DNA from: Chthonobacter albigriseus
GTDB lineage: Bacteria > Pseudomonadota > Alphaproteobacteria > Rhizobiales > Pleomorphomonadaceae
Assembly (NCBI RefSeq): GCF_013839445.1
Contig: NZ_JACDIT010000001.1
Span: 796,658-860,657, forward strand
Reading direction: 5' to 3'
Length of the DNA: 64,000 nt
Positions 29,639 through 38,149 of this stretch are shown piece after piece. Below the pieces are notes generated by a model that made no database searches, was not told where the DNA came from, and saw only the letters and a program-made list of their open reading frames with translations. Position 1 is the first letter of the stretch. Every line of letters begins with the position of its first letter. Both the position numbers and the translations under genes were made by a program.

Positions 29639-31254
29639 GCTTCGATCGCCCTGCCCTTCAGCGCGAACAGGCCGCGCGGACGCTTCTGGATGAAGAGGAT
29701 GATGAAGACGAGGAGCAGGATCTTGCCGAGCACCGCGCCGGCGTAGGGCTCCAGGAACTTGTTGGCGACGCCGAGCGTCATGGCGCCGACGAAAGTGCCC
29801 CAGAGATTGCCCACCCCGCCGAAGACCACGACCATGAAGCTGTCGATGATGTAACCCTGGCCGAGGTTGGGCGATACGTTGTCGATCTGGCTGAGGGCGA
29901 CGCCGGCGATGCCGGCGATGCCCGAGCCGAGGCCGAAGGTGAAAGCGTCGACCCAGGGGGTGCGGATGCCCATGGCGCTCGCCATCTGGCGGTTCTGCGT
30001 CACCGCGCGGGTCTGCAGGCCGAAGTAGGTGCGCTTCAGGACGGCCAGAAGGCCGGCGAAGACGACCATGGCGAAAACGATGATCCAGAGGCGCGACCAG
30101 GTGATGGAGAGCTCGCCGATCGTGAAGGAGCCGGACATCCAAGAGGGGTTGCCGACCTCCTTGTTCTGCGCGCCGAAGATCGAGCGGACGGTCTGCTGGA
30201 GGACCAGCGAAACGCCCCAGGTGGCCAGAAGCGTTTCCAGCGGGCGGCCGTAGAGCCAGCGGATGACCGAGCGCTCGATCAGGATGCCGATGCCGCCGGC
30301 GACGATGAAGGCGAGCGGCAGTGCGATCAGCAGGGAGTAGTCGAACAGGCCCGGCGCGCTGGTGCGGATGATCTCCTGGACGGCGAAGGTGGTGTAGGCG
30401 CCGATCATCACCATCTCGCCATGCGCCATGTTGATGACGCCCATGACGCCGAAGGTGATGGCGAGACCGATGGCGGCGAGGAGAAGCACGGAGCCGAGCG
30501 ACAGGCCGTACCAGACGTTCTGGGCGGCGTCCCAGACGAGCAGGCTGCTTTCGATGGTGCGGGCGGCGGAGGCCGCAGCCTCGCCGACGGGGCCTTCCAC
30601 GGCGGTGTAGGCGGCCAGCATGGACATCGCGTCGCGCGTGCCGAGGCCCCCGATCATCTCCACCGCGGCGATCTTGTCGGCTTCCGGCAGGTCGGATTCC
30701 AGGACGGCGGCAGCGCGGGCGGCGACCATGATCTGCTTGATGGCCGGATCGGTCTCGGCCTCGATCGCAGCATCCAGGGCCGGAATGGCGGCGGCATCCT
30801 TGGACTTCATCACCGCCTCGGCGGCGGACCGGCGGATCGCGGCGTCCGGGCTGCGCAGCGTGAGGGAGCCGACCGCGGCCGCGATGGCGCGGCGGATGCG
30901 GTTGTTGACCTTGATCTTCTCGATCTCGCCCTTGGAGACGACGCCGGCCTCGGCGCCGGTGACCGGATCGAGGAGCTTGAAATCGCTGCCGGCCTTCTCG
31001 GCGATGAACACCGACTTGTCGGCCTTGCGGGTGTAGAGGTCACCCTCGCCGAAGCGATCCAGGATGGCCGAGACCCGGTCGTCCCCGGTGGCGACAAGAG
31101 CGTTGATGGCGGCTTCGGCCTCGCTGAAGCCGCCGACGCCGAGCGCGTCGACGAGGCGCTTCAGATCCTCGTCGGCGACCGCTGCTGCGGCAGGCGAAAC
31201 GGCCGTCGACAGGGCCAGCCAGAGGGCGGCGATCAGGATCGACAGGAAACGCAT
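29635..31254 (-). CDS. urtB: Urea ABC transporter permease UrtB
   Basis: 539 aa. Signal-like hydrophobic N-terminus (MRFLSILIAALWLALSTAV), then a roughly 200-residue periplasmic HEAT-like helical region specific to UrtB (RRSAAEAVMKSKDAAAIPAL), then a LivH-type permease (GLAITFGVMGVINMAHGEMVM) with about eight TM segments. The extra N-terminal domain distinguishes UrtB from LivH. Start ATG 31254 is favoured over the upstream ATG at 31284 because it begins at the signal sequence. Confidence 0.95.
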   Translation of the reverse strand: MRFLSILIAALWLALSTAVSPAAAAVADEDLKRLVDALGVGGFSEAEAAINALVATGDDRVSAILDRFGEGDLYTRKADKSVFIAEKAGSDFKLLDPVTGAEAGVVSKGEIEKIKVNNRIRRAIAAAVGSLTLRSPDAAIRRSAAEAVMKSKDAAAIPALDAAIEAETDPAIKQIMVAARAAAVLESDLPEADKIAAVEMIGGLGTRDAMSMLAAYTAVEGPVGEAAASAARTIESSLLVWDAAQNVWYGLSLGSVLLLAAIGLAITFGVMGVINMAHGEMVMIGAYTTFAVQEIIRTSAPGLFDYSLLIALPLAFIVAGGIGILIERSVIRWLYGRPLETLLATWGVSLVLQQTVRSIFGAQNKEVGNPSWMSGSFTIGELSITWSRLWIIVFAMVVFAGLLAVLKRTYFGLQTRAVTQNRQMASAMGIRTPWVDAFTFGLGSGIAGIAGVALSQIDNVSPNLGQGYIIDSFMVVVFGGVGNLWGTFVGAMTLGVANKFLEPYAGAVLGKILLLVFIILFIQKRPRGLFALKGRAIEA

Positions 31255-31310
31255 GGTCAGGAAACCCCGGCTCGCTCGATGCACCCGCCGCAGACCGGGC
31301 GGATGGCGAT

Positions 31311-31341
31311 GGGACCGGGCAGGTGCGACCCGCCCGGTCCC
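31311..31341 (-). promoter_or_regulatory. Stem-loop 2 in the urtA-urtB interval
   Basis: Perfect 10-bp arms GGGACCGGGC and GCCCGGTCCC around an 11-base loop, lying between the first hairpin and urtB. Together the two hairpins probably set the ratio of binding protein to permease mRNA. Confidence 0.5.
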
Positions 31342-31360
31342 CTTGCTTCAGCAGCGCCAT

Positions 31361-31390
31361 GCAAGCGGCCCGCCAGACGCGGGCCGTTGC
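31361..31390 (-). terminator. Stem-loop 1 directly after urtA
   Basis: Arms CGGCCCGC and GCGGGCCG, extended by GCAA/TTGC with one bulged base, and a 5-base loop, start 14 bases beyond the urtA stop on the minus strand. No T run follows, so mRNA 3'-end protection or partial termination is likelier than full termination. Confidence 0.5.
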
Positions 31391-31403
31391 CGGCGGGGAG
31401 CCA

Positions 31404-32717
31404 TCAGCCGCCGCACTTTCCGGTGACGACGTTGAAGTTGCCGCAGTTCATCGGCTTGCGCCAATCGGAGATCAGGTCCTTGGAACCGTCGAGGAAGTCC
31501 GACCACTCGTCGCCGACCACGAGGCCCGGCGTCTGCGAGACGATCTCGAACTGGCCGTCACCCTGGATCTCGCCGATCAGCACCGGCTTGGTGATGTGGT
31601 GGTTCGGCATCATCGCCGAGTACCCGCCCGAGAGGTTCGGCACGGAGACGCCGATCAGGCTGTCGATCACCGGGTCGGTGTCGGTGGTGCCGGCCGCCTC
31701 GACCGCCTTCACCCACATGTTGAAGCCGATGTAGTGGGCTTCCATCGGGTCGTTGGTGACGCGCTTGTCGTTCTTCGTGTAGGCCTTCCAGCCTTCGATG
31801 AACGAGGCGTTGACCGGCGCATCGACCGACTGGAAGTAGTTCCAGGCAGCGAGGTGGCCGACCAGCGGGCCGGTGTCGAGGCCGGCGAGCTCTTCCTCAC
31901 CCACGGAGAAGGCGACGACGGGGATGTCTTCGGCCTTGATGCCCTGGTTGCCGAGTTCCTTGTAGAAGGGCACGTTGGCGTCGCCGTTGATGGTGGAGAC
32001 CACGGCGGTCTTCTTGCCGGCCGAGCCGAACTTCTTGATGTCGGCGACGATCGACTGCCAGTCGGAGTGACCAAACGGCGTGTAGTTGATCATGATGTCT
32101 TCGGCAGCGACGCCCTTGGCCTTGAGGTAGGCCTCGAGGATCTTGTTGGTCGTGCGCGGATAGACGTAGTCCGTGCCGGCGAGCACCCAGCGCTCGACGC
32201 CTTCCTCGGCGGCGAGGTAGTCGACGGCCGGGATGGCCTGCTGGTTCGGGGCGGCGCCGGTGTAGAAGACGTTGCGCTCGGATTCCTCACCCTCGTACTG
32301 CACGGGATAGAAGAGGATCGAGTTGAGCTCCTTGAACACCGGCAGGACGGACTTGCGGCTGACCGAGGTCCAGCAGCCGAACACGACGGAGACCTTCTCC
32401 TTCTCGACCAGTTCACGAGCCTTTTCCGCGAACAGCGGCCAATCGGACGCGGGGTCCACGACGACCGCTTCGAGCTTCTTGCCGAGGACGCCGCCCTTCT
32501 TGTTCTGCTCGTCGATGAGATAGAGGATCGTGTCCTTCAGCGTGGTCTCGGAGATGGCCATCGTGCCCGACAGAGAATGGAGCACGCCGACCTTGATGGT
32601 CTCCTCCTGGGCGAGCGCGGTGCCCGACAGCATGGAGAGAGCGAGGGCGCCGAACAGGCCCTTGGCCACGAGAGACGACCGCTTGGCGGTCTGTGAAGGA
32701 GTTGCAGCAATCAACAT
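31404..32717 (-). CDS. urtA: Urea ABC transporter periplasmic binding protein UrtA
   Basis: 437 aa. Signal peptide of about 36 residues (ending SGTALAQ), then a peripla_BP_5 domain beginning ETIKVGVLHSLSGTMAISET, the diagnostic UrtA opening. FFYPVQYEG-like (SILFYPVQYEGEE) and GYSAMMPNHHITKPVLIGE are strongly UrtA-type, as opposed to AmiC or LivJ. The ATG at 32717 has an AGGGGG ribosome site; the longer frame to 32840 lacks one. First gene of urtABCDE, divergent from the NCS1-kinase fusion gene. No urease is in the window. Confidence 0.96.
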   Translation of the reverse strand: MLIAATPSQTAKRSSLVAKGLFGALALSMLSGTALAQEETIKVGVLHSLSGTMAISETTLKDTILYLIDEQNKKGGVLGKKLEAVVVDPASDWPLFAEKARELVEKEKVSVVFGCWTSVSRKSVLPVFKELNSILFYPVQYEGEESERNVFYTGAAPNQQAIPAVDYLAAEEGVERWVLAGTDYVYPRTTNKILEAYLKAKGVAAEDIMINYTPFGHSDWQSIVADIKKFGSAGKKTAVVSTINGDANVPFYKELGNQGIKAEDIPVVAFSVGEEELAGLDTGPLVGHLAAWNYFQSVDAPVNASFIEGWKAYTKNDKRVTNDPMEAHYIGFNMWVKAVEAAGTTDTDPVIDSLIGVSVPNLSGGYSAMMPNHHITKPVLIGEIQGDGQFEIVSQTPGLVVGDEWSDFLDGSKDLISDWRKPMNCGNFNVVTGKCGG

Positions 32718-32810
32718 CGAGATCCCCCTGTTGCTTTTTCCGTGCGCGGACGGCCGGCAGCCTTCCGCCGCTGCCGGAAACTTTGGACGGAGGGATGGGG
32801 AACGGGGTAT

Positions 32811-32824
32811 ACGTCGATTGACGT
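32811..32824. promoter_or_regulatory. Inverted repeat in the urtA/sensor-kinase divergent region
   Basis: ACGTC-GATT-GACGT, a 5-bp dyad about 95 bases upstream of urtA and 150 bases upstream of the kinase gene. It could bind the neighbouring LuxR-type regulator. Weak evidence on its own. Confidence 0.3.
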
Positions 32825-32834
32825 AAATCCACGC

Positions 32835-32853
32835 ATGCACAGCGTTTGTGCAT
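32835..32853. promoter_or_regulatory. NtrC-like dyad upstream of urtA
   Basis: ATGCACA-GCGTT-TGTGCAT has 7-bp arms and contains TGCACA N5 TGTGCA, closely matching the NtrC enhancer pattern TGCACC N5 GGTGCA. It lies about 120 bases from both divergent genes, at enhancer distance from urtA. No clear sigma-54 -24/-12 element was found, so this rests on the dyad alone. Confidence 0.5.
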
Positions 32854-32972
32854 CTGCCTTGTGCTTAGGCGGCAGTATGGCGCGTTGCGGCGCTGGCCCG
32901 CGGTGTCCATCCTGCCCCCGATCTTGCATGGGTGGCCGCGTGGCGTGGGCAGTCTTCTAACGGCATGGGGTC

Positions 32973-35900
32973 ATGGCGGGACGCCAGAGAATCATTCCGG
33001 TTCGGCGCAAGTACAACCAGTGGGTCGCCAACGAGACCCTGGAGGACTATGCGCTTCGCTTCACCGCGAAGAAGGCTCGCCGCTGGACGACCCAGCAGGT
33101 GGCGCAGACGGCGATCGGCGCCATCTCGTTCCTGGCGCTGGAGGCGATCGGGGCGGCCATCACCCTTTCCTACGGCTTCACCAACGCGGTTACGGCCATC
33201 CTCGTGGTCGGCGTCGTGATCTTCGTGACCGGCCTGCCGATCGGCCACTACGCCGCCAAGCACGGGGTGGACATCGACCTGCTCACGCGCGGTGGCGGCT
33301 TCGGCTACATCGGCTCGACGATGACGTCGCTGATCTACGCGACCTTCACCTTCATCCTGTTCGCCATCGAGGCGGCGATCATGGCCACGGCGCTGGAGCT
33401 ATGCTTCGGCGTGCCGCTGTGGGCGGGATACATTCTCAGTTCGGTCGCGGTGATCCCGCTCGTCACGCACGGGATCGCGCTGATCAGCCGGTTCCAGCTG
33501 GGCACCCAGCCGCTGTGGATCGTGCTGAACATCCTGCCGATCCCGTTCATCCTCGCCAAGGATCCGTCCACGCTGACTGCCTGGGCCGAGTTTCCGGGCT
33601 TCAAGGACATCGTGGGCGGCAACGGAACCGGCTTCGATCTGCTGCGCTTCGGCGCGGCCGCCTCGGTGATCCTGGCTCTGCTGCCGCAGATCGGGGAGCA
33701 GGTCGACATCTTGCGCTTCCTGCCGCAGCGGACAGAAGCGAACCGACGCAGCTGGCTGTTCGCCATGCTGGCGGCCGGCCCGGGCTGGATCGTGCTCGGT
33801 ATCCCGAAGCTGCTGTTCGGATCGTTTCTCGCAGTCGTCGCGGTGAACGCGGGCGTCGCCATCGAGCACGCGGCGGAACCGGCCGCCATGTACAAGGTGG
33901 CGTTCGACGCGGTGTTCTCCGTGGAATGGCTCAGTCTCGGCCTCACGGCGCTGCTGGTGATCGTTTCGCAGCTGAAGATCAACGTGATGAACGCCTATGC
34001 CGGTTCGCTCGCGTGGTCGAACTTCTTCTCGCGACTGACCCACAGCCATCCCGGCCGGGTGGTGTGGCTGGTGTTCAACGTCTCGATCGCCCTGCTTCTG
34101 ATGGAGCTCGGCATCTATCGGGCGCTGGAGCAGACGCTCGGCCTGTTCGCCATCGTCGCGGTGGCCTGGCTCGGGTCTCTGGTGGCGGACCTCGGCATCA
34201 ACAAGCCGCTCGGGCTGTCGCCGCCGGGTATCGAGTTCAAGCGGGCGCATCTCTACGACGTCAATCCGGTCGGCGTCGGGTCGATGCTGCTCGCGATCGG
34301 TGCAGCATTGTTCGCACTGGCGGGCGCTTTCGGGTCGGAGGCCCAGGCCCTGGCGCCGTTCGTCGCGCTCGGGGTGTCGCTGGTCTCGGCGCCCGCCATC
34401 GCGTTCGCCACGGGCGGACGGTTCGCACTGGCGCGCAAGCCGCGGCGGTCGTGGGCGCTCAAGCCCGAGATCCGCTGCGTGATCTGCGAGAACGCGTTCG
34501 AACCGGAGGATTCGGCGCATTGCCCGGCCTATTCCGGGCCGATCTGCTCGCTGTGCTGCTCGCTGGATGCGCGTTGCCACGACCTCTGCAAGCCGCACGC
34601 CCGGCTGCAGACGCAGGTGATGGCCGGGTTGAAGACCGTGCTGCCGGCCCCGGCGGGGGAGCGGCTGTCGCCGTCGCTGATCCAGTATGCGGGCGGGCTG
34701 ATCCTCTCCGGGGCGGTGATCAGCCTCGTTCTGATGCTGATCTGGTTCCAGGTTCCGCAGGGGCGTCCCGACGAGGTCGCGACGATCGAGCGGGCGCTGT
34801 GGGGCGCGTTCTTTGTGCTGCTCATCGTCGCCGGCATCGTGATGTGGTTCTTCGTTCTCGCCCAGCAGAGCCGGCAGGTGGCGCAGGAGGAATCGGCGCG
34901 CCAGACCACCCTGCTTCTGCAGGAAATCGAGGCGCACCGGCGCACCGACGCGGCGCTGCAGCGCGCCAAGGAGGTAGCCGAGGCGGCCAACCTCGCGAAA
35001 AGCCGCTACGTCGTGGGGCTCAGCCACGAATTGCGGACGCCGCTCAACGCCGTGCTCGGCTACGCGCAGCTGCTGGAGGCCGATCCGGAGGTGCTTGGCA
35101 ACCGGCGTGGGCGGGTGAGCATCATCCGCCGCAGCGCGGAGCACCTGGCGCGCCTGATCGAAGGCCTGCTCGATATCTCCAAGATCGAAGCCGGCCGGCT
35201 GCAGATCCAACGTGTGGAGACGCGGATCTCCGAGGTCGTCGACCCACTGGTCGACATGTTCGGCATGCAGGCCAAGGAGAAGGGGCTCAGCTTCACCTAC
35301 AATCGCTCGGACAGCATGCCGGAGGTGGTGCGGACCGACGAGAAGCGGCTGCGGCAGGTGCTGATCAACCTGCTGTCCAACGCCGTCAAGTTCACGCGGG
35401 AAGGCGGCGTGACGCTCGATCTGTCTTACCGGAGCCAAACGGCGCTGATCGTGGTGCGCGACACCGGGGTGGGCATCGAGGGCGACGACCTTTCGCGGGT
35501 GTTCGAGCCGTTTGAACGCGGGACGAGGGCGCAGTCGCTGGCAACCCCGGGCCTCGGCCTCGGGCTGACCATCACCAAGATGCTCGTCGAGCTGATGGGC
35601 GGTGACATCCAGGTGGAGAGCGCGCCCGGCAAGGGCTGCACCTTCCGGGTGCGGCTGATGATGACGGAGGTGGCCGATCCCAAGCCCGTCCCGCCGTCGC
35701 GGCGGCGGATCGTCGGCTATCGCGGCGAACGGCTGACCGTGATGGTCGCTGACGACGACGAGAACCACCGCATGCTGGTGCGGGACATCCTGGGTCCGAT
35801 CGGATTCGTGGTTCTGGAGGCGACGGACGCACCGACTTGCCTGGCGATGGTTGAGGCAGCGCGTCCGGATCTCTTCCTGCTGGATATCTCGATGCCCGGA

Positions 35901-36362
35901 GAGAACGGCTGGGCATTGGCGAAGACGCTGCGGGACAAAGGCCATACCGGGGCGATCGTGATGCTGTCGGCCAACGTGGGCGAAAGCCTGCCGGCGATCG
36001 GGTCTGGGGCGGCGCATGACGCGACGCTGCCCAAACCGTTCGGCCTGCGGCAGCTGCTCGACCGGATCCAGAGCCTGCTCAAGATCGAATGGGAGGAAGA
36101 GGAGCCGATCGCGGCGGACGATGCTCGGGGCGATCCCGCCGGCAGAGCGGCAGTCGCCGTATCCTCCGGCCTGCGCCCCGAAACCGTTCAGGAGCTGATC
36201 CGTCTCGGCCGGATCGGCTATGTGCGGGGTATCGAGGCCAAGCTCGCCGAACTGGAGGGCGAAACCGATCCGGAGGTGGTTCGCGCGTTGCGCCGCCACC
36301 TCGACCGCTTCGACCTCAGGGGATACCTGGACCGGCTGGAGGCCTTCGCCGATGGCCCATGA
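32973..36362 (+). CDS. NCS1-like transporter / hybrid sensor histidine kinase fusion
   Basis: 1129 aa. Residues about 45-495 form a 12-TM nucleobase-cation-symport (NCS1)-like domain. Next is a cysteine-rich stretch of nine Cys (about 508-545; CVICENAF, CPAYSGPICSLCC, CHDLC), then two more TM helices (about 568-590 and 610-632) and a coiled coil. HisKA has the phospho-acceptor His685 in GLSHELRTPLNAVLGYAQLL, followed by an HATPase domain (VRTDEKRLRQVLINLLSNAV, then GLGLGLTITKML). A REC domain carries Asp971 in LFLLDISMPG, and the C-terminal tail is helical. It likely senses extracellular solute through the transporter-like domain. Divergent from urtA; the downstream LuxR regulator overlaps its end by 11 bases. 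Confidence 0.9.
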   Translation: MAGRQRIIPVRRKYNQWVANETLEDYALRFTAKKARRWTTQQVAQTAIGAISFLALEAIGAAITLSYGFTNAVTAILVVGVVIFVTGLPIGHYAAKHGVDIDLLTRGGGFGYIGSTMTSLIYATFTFILFAIEAAIMATALELCFGVPLWAGYILSSVAVIPLVTHGIALISRFQLGTQPLWIVLNILPIPFILAKDPSTLTAWAEFPGFKDIVGGNGTGFDLLRFGAAASVILALLPQIGEQVDILRFLPQRTEANRRSWLFAMLAAGPGWIVLGIPKLLFGSFLAVVAVNAGVAIEHAAEPAAMYKVAFDAVFSVEWLSLGLTALLVIVSQLKINVMNAYAGSLAWSNFFSRLTHSHPGRVVWLVFNVSIALLLMELGIYRALEQTLGLFAIVAVAWLGSLVADLGINKPLGLSPPGIEFKRAHLYDVNPVGVGSMLLAIGAALFALAGAFGSEAQALAPFVALGVSLVSAPAIAFATGGRFALARKPRRSWALKPEIRCVICENAFEPEDSAHCPAYSGPICSLCCSLDARCHDLCKPHARLQTQVMAGLKTVLPAPAGERLSPSLIQYAGGLILSGAVISLVLMLIWFQVPQGRPDEVATIERALWGAFFVLLIVAGIVMWFFVLAQQSRQVAQEESARQTTLLLQEIEAHRRTDAALQRAKEVAEAANLAKSRYVVGLSHELRTPLNAVLGYAQLLEADPEVLGNRRGRVSIIRRSAEHLARLIEGLLDISKIEAGRLQIQRVETRISEVVDPLVDMFGMQAKEKGLSFTYNRSDSMPEVVRTDEKRLRQVLINLLSNAVKFTREGGVTLDLSYRSQTALIVVRDTGVGIEGDDLSRVFEPFERGTRAQSLATPGLGLGLTITKMLVELMGGDIQVESAPGKGCTFRVRLMMTEVADPKPVPPSRRRIVGYRGERLTVMVADDDENHRMLVRDILGPIGFVVLEATDAPTCLAMVEAARPDLFLLDISMPGENGWALAKTLRDKGHTGAIVMLSANVGESLPAIGSGAAHDATLPKPFGLRQLLDRIQSLLKIEWEEEEPIAADDARGDPAGRAAVAVSSGLRPETVQELIRLGRIGYVRGIEAKLAELEGETDPEVVRALRRHLDRFDLRGYLDRLEAFADGP

Positions 36363-37269
36363 ACCGCGCAAGCAGCGCGATATCGTGCTCGTGGTGGACG
36401 ACAGCCCGGATACCCTCCGGCTTCTCACTGACACGCTGGACGCGATCGGGGCGATGGTGCTGGTCGCGCTCGGGGGCGAGGAGGCGCTGGAACTCGTCGA
36501 GCAGATCACGCCCGACATCATCCTGCTCGACGCCATGATGCCCGGGATCGACGGATTCGAGACCTGCCGGCGGCTGAAGGCGAGCGCGGCTTCGGACGTG
36601 CCGGTCATCTTCATGACGGGGCTCACGGAACCGGAGCATATCGTACAGGGGCTGGAAGCAGGTGGCGTCGACTACGTCACCAAGCCGATCGCGATCGATG
36701 CGCTGCTGGCCCGCATCCGGGTGCATCTTGCCAACGCGCGGGCGGCGCAAAGTGCCAGGGCGGCGCTCGACAGCACCGGGCGGCACTTGCTGGCGACCGA
36801 CCCGGACGGCTTCGTGATCTGGGCCACGCCTCAGGCGATCCGGCTGCTCGGGCCGATCCTGATCCAACGGGACGGCCGCAACTCGCTGCCGGAGGACGCC
36901 CGCGCGTGGCTTGCGATCGCCTCCGGGTCGGATGCGACGCTTTCCTTCGACCTGGTGACAGCCGATGGAACGCGGCTGAGCCTTGGTTATGTCGGTCGGA
37001 TCGGCGGGGGCGAACTGCTGCTGCGGCTTTCCGGCGACGACGTGGACGGCCGGGTGTTTCTTCTCAAGGAGCGGTTCCAGCTCACCAACCGGGAGGCCGA
37101 GGTGTTGTTCTGGATCACGCACGGCAAGGCGAACAAGGATATCGGGGAGATCCTCAACCTGTCGCCACGGACCGTGAACAAGCACCTGGAGCAGATCTTC
37201 AGCAAACTCGGCGTGGAAAACCGCGCGGCCGCCGCCATTACGGGGATCCGCGCCCTCGGAGACCGTTAG
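36352..37269 (+). CDS. Response regulator, REC plus LuxR-type HTH
   Basis: 305 aa. An N-terminal receiver (VLVVDDSPDTLRLL; phospho-acceptor Asp60 in LLDAMMPGIDGF; Lys in YVTKPI) is followed by a PAS-like middle (about 140-215, LLATDPDGFVIWATPQAIRL). The LuxR HTH is at about 235-300 (LTNREAEVLFWITHGKANKD, NLSPRTVNKHLEQIFSKLGV). The ATG at 36352 lies inside the last codons of the kinase gene, so the pair is translationally coupled and almost certainly cognate. Likely targets are urtABCDE and its own operon, inferred from position. Confidence 0.93.
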   Translation: MAHEPRKQRDIVLVVDDSPDTLRLLTDTLDAIGAMVLVALGGEEALELVEQITPDIILLDAMMPGIDGFETCRRLKASAASDVPVIFMTGLTEPEHIVQGLEAGGVDYVTKPIAIDALLARIRVHLANARAAQSARAALDSTGRHLLATDPDGFVIWATPQAIRLLGPILIQRDGRNSLPEDARAWLAIASGSDATLSFDLVTADGTRLSLGYVGRIGGGELLLRLSGDDVDGRVFLLKERFQLTNREAEVLFWITHGKANKDIGEILNLSPRTVNKHLEQIFSKLGVENRAAAAITGIRALGDR

Positions 37270-37383
37270 CCGCGCCCCGGCCCCGTGTCGCATTATGGGC
37301 GCGGGCCGAATCCCGTTTCCAGTTCGCCGCGACACCGGCTAGATAGACCGTCCGCGCGATGCGAGACCTTGAAGGGAATCGAC

Positions 37384-38142
37384 ATGTCAGCCGAGCCGAG
37401 CCAGCCGACCCGCCGAACCCTCGTCCTGACCGGGGCCAGCCGCGGGATCGGCCATGCCACCGTCAAGCGCTTCTCCGCCGCCGGCTGGCGGGTGATCACC
37501 TGCTCGCGCCATCCCTTCTCGGACCGGTGCCCGTGGCCAATGGGACCGGAGGACCACATCCAGGTGGATCTCTCCGATCCGGAGAACCTCGGCAACGCCG
37601 TGGCCGAGATCCGAGGGCGGCTGGAAGTCGATGGCGGTCGACTGGACGCGCTCGTCAACAACGCCGGCATCAGTCCGAAGGACGAGAGCGGCCAGCGGCT
37701 CGACAGCATCCTGACGCCGATGCACCAGTGGCGGACGGTGTTTCAGGTCAACTTCTTCGCCCCGATCATGCTGGCGCGCGGTCTGTTCGCGGAGCTGAAG
37801 CGCGGAGGCGGATCGGTGGTCAACGTCACCTCGATCGCCGGCATGCGGGTGCACCCGTTCGCGGGCACCGCCTATGCCACCTCGAAGGCGGCGCTGGCCT
37901 CGCTCACGCGGGAGATGGCCGCGGACTTCGGGCCGCACGGGATCCGGGTGAACGCGATCGCGCCCGGCGAGATCGACACCGCGATCCTTTCTCCGGGCAC
38001 CGACAAGATGATCAAGGACATTCCGCTCCGGCGGCTCGGCCAGCCGGACGAGGTGGCCGACACGATCTACTATCTCTGCACCTCGGCATCGTCCTACGTC
38101 ACCGGCGCCGAGATCCACGTCAACGGCGGGCAACACGTCTGA
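37384..38142 (+). CDS. SDR family NAD(P)-dependent oxidoreductase
   Basis: 252 aa classical short-chain dehydrogenase. It has the cofactor motif LVLTGASRGIGHATVKRF, NNAGIS, the catalytic Ser in NVTSIAGM, and YATSK (Tyr, Lys) near residues 162-166. The C-terminus contains the typical ASSYVTGAEIHVNGGQH. Start ATG at 37384 follows AAGGGAA. Substrate unknown. It converges with the TIM-barrel gene (7-base gap). Confidence 0.93.
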   Translation: MSAEPSQPTRRTLVLTGASRGIGHATVKRFSAAGWRVITCSRHPFSDRCPWPMGPEDHIQVDLSDPENLGNAVAEIRGRLEVDGGRLDALVNNAGISPKDESGQRLDSILTPMHQWRTVFQVNFFAPIMLARGLFAELKRGGGSVVNVTSIAGMRVHPFAGTAYATSKAALASLTREMAADFGPHGIRVNAIAPGEIDTAILSPGTDKMIKDIPLRRLGQPDEVADTIYYLCTSASSYVTGAEIHVNGGQHV

Positions 38143-38149
38143 GCAGGGT

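Noticed and set aside
32718..32972. Sigma-54 promoter for urtA near the NtrC-like dyad
   Set aside because: No GG-N10-GC pair with acceptable flanking TGGCAC/TTGC match was found on either strand.
33399..36626. 1075-codon minus-strand ORF opposite the NCS1-kinase fusion
   Set aside because: Very long but low-complexity Arg/Gln/His/Pro composition, antisense to intact conserved domains, and no ribosome site or family resemblance.
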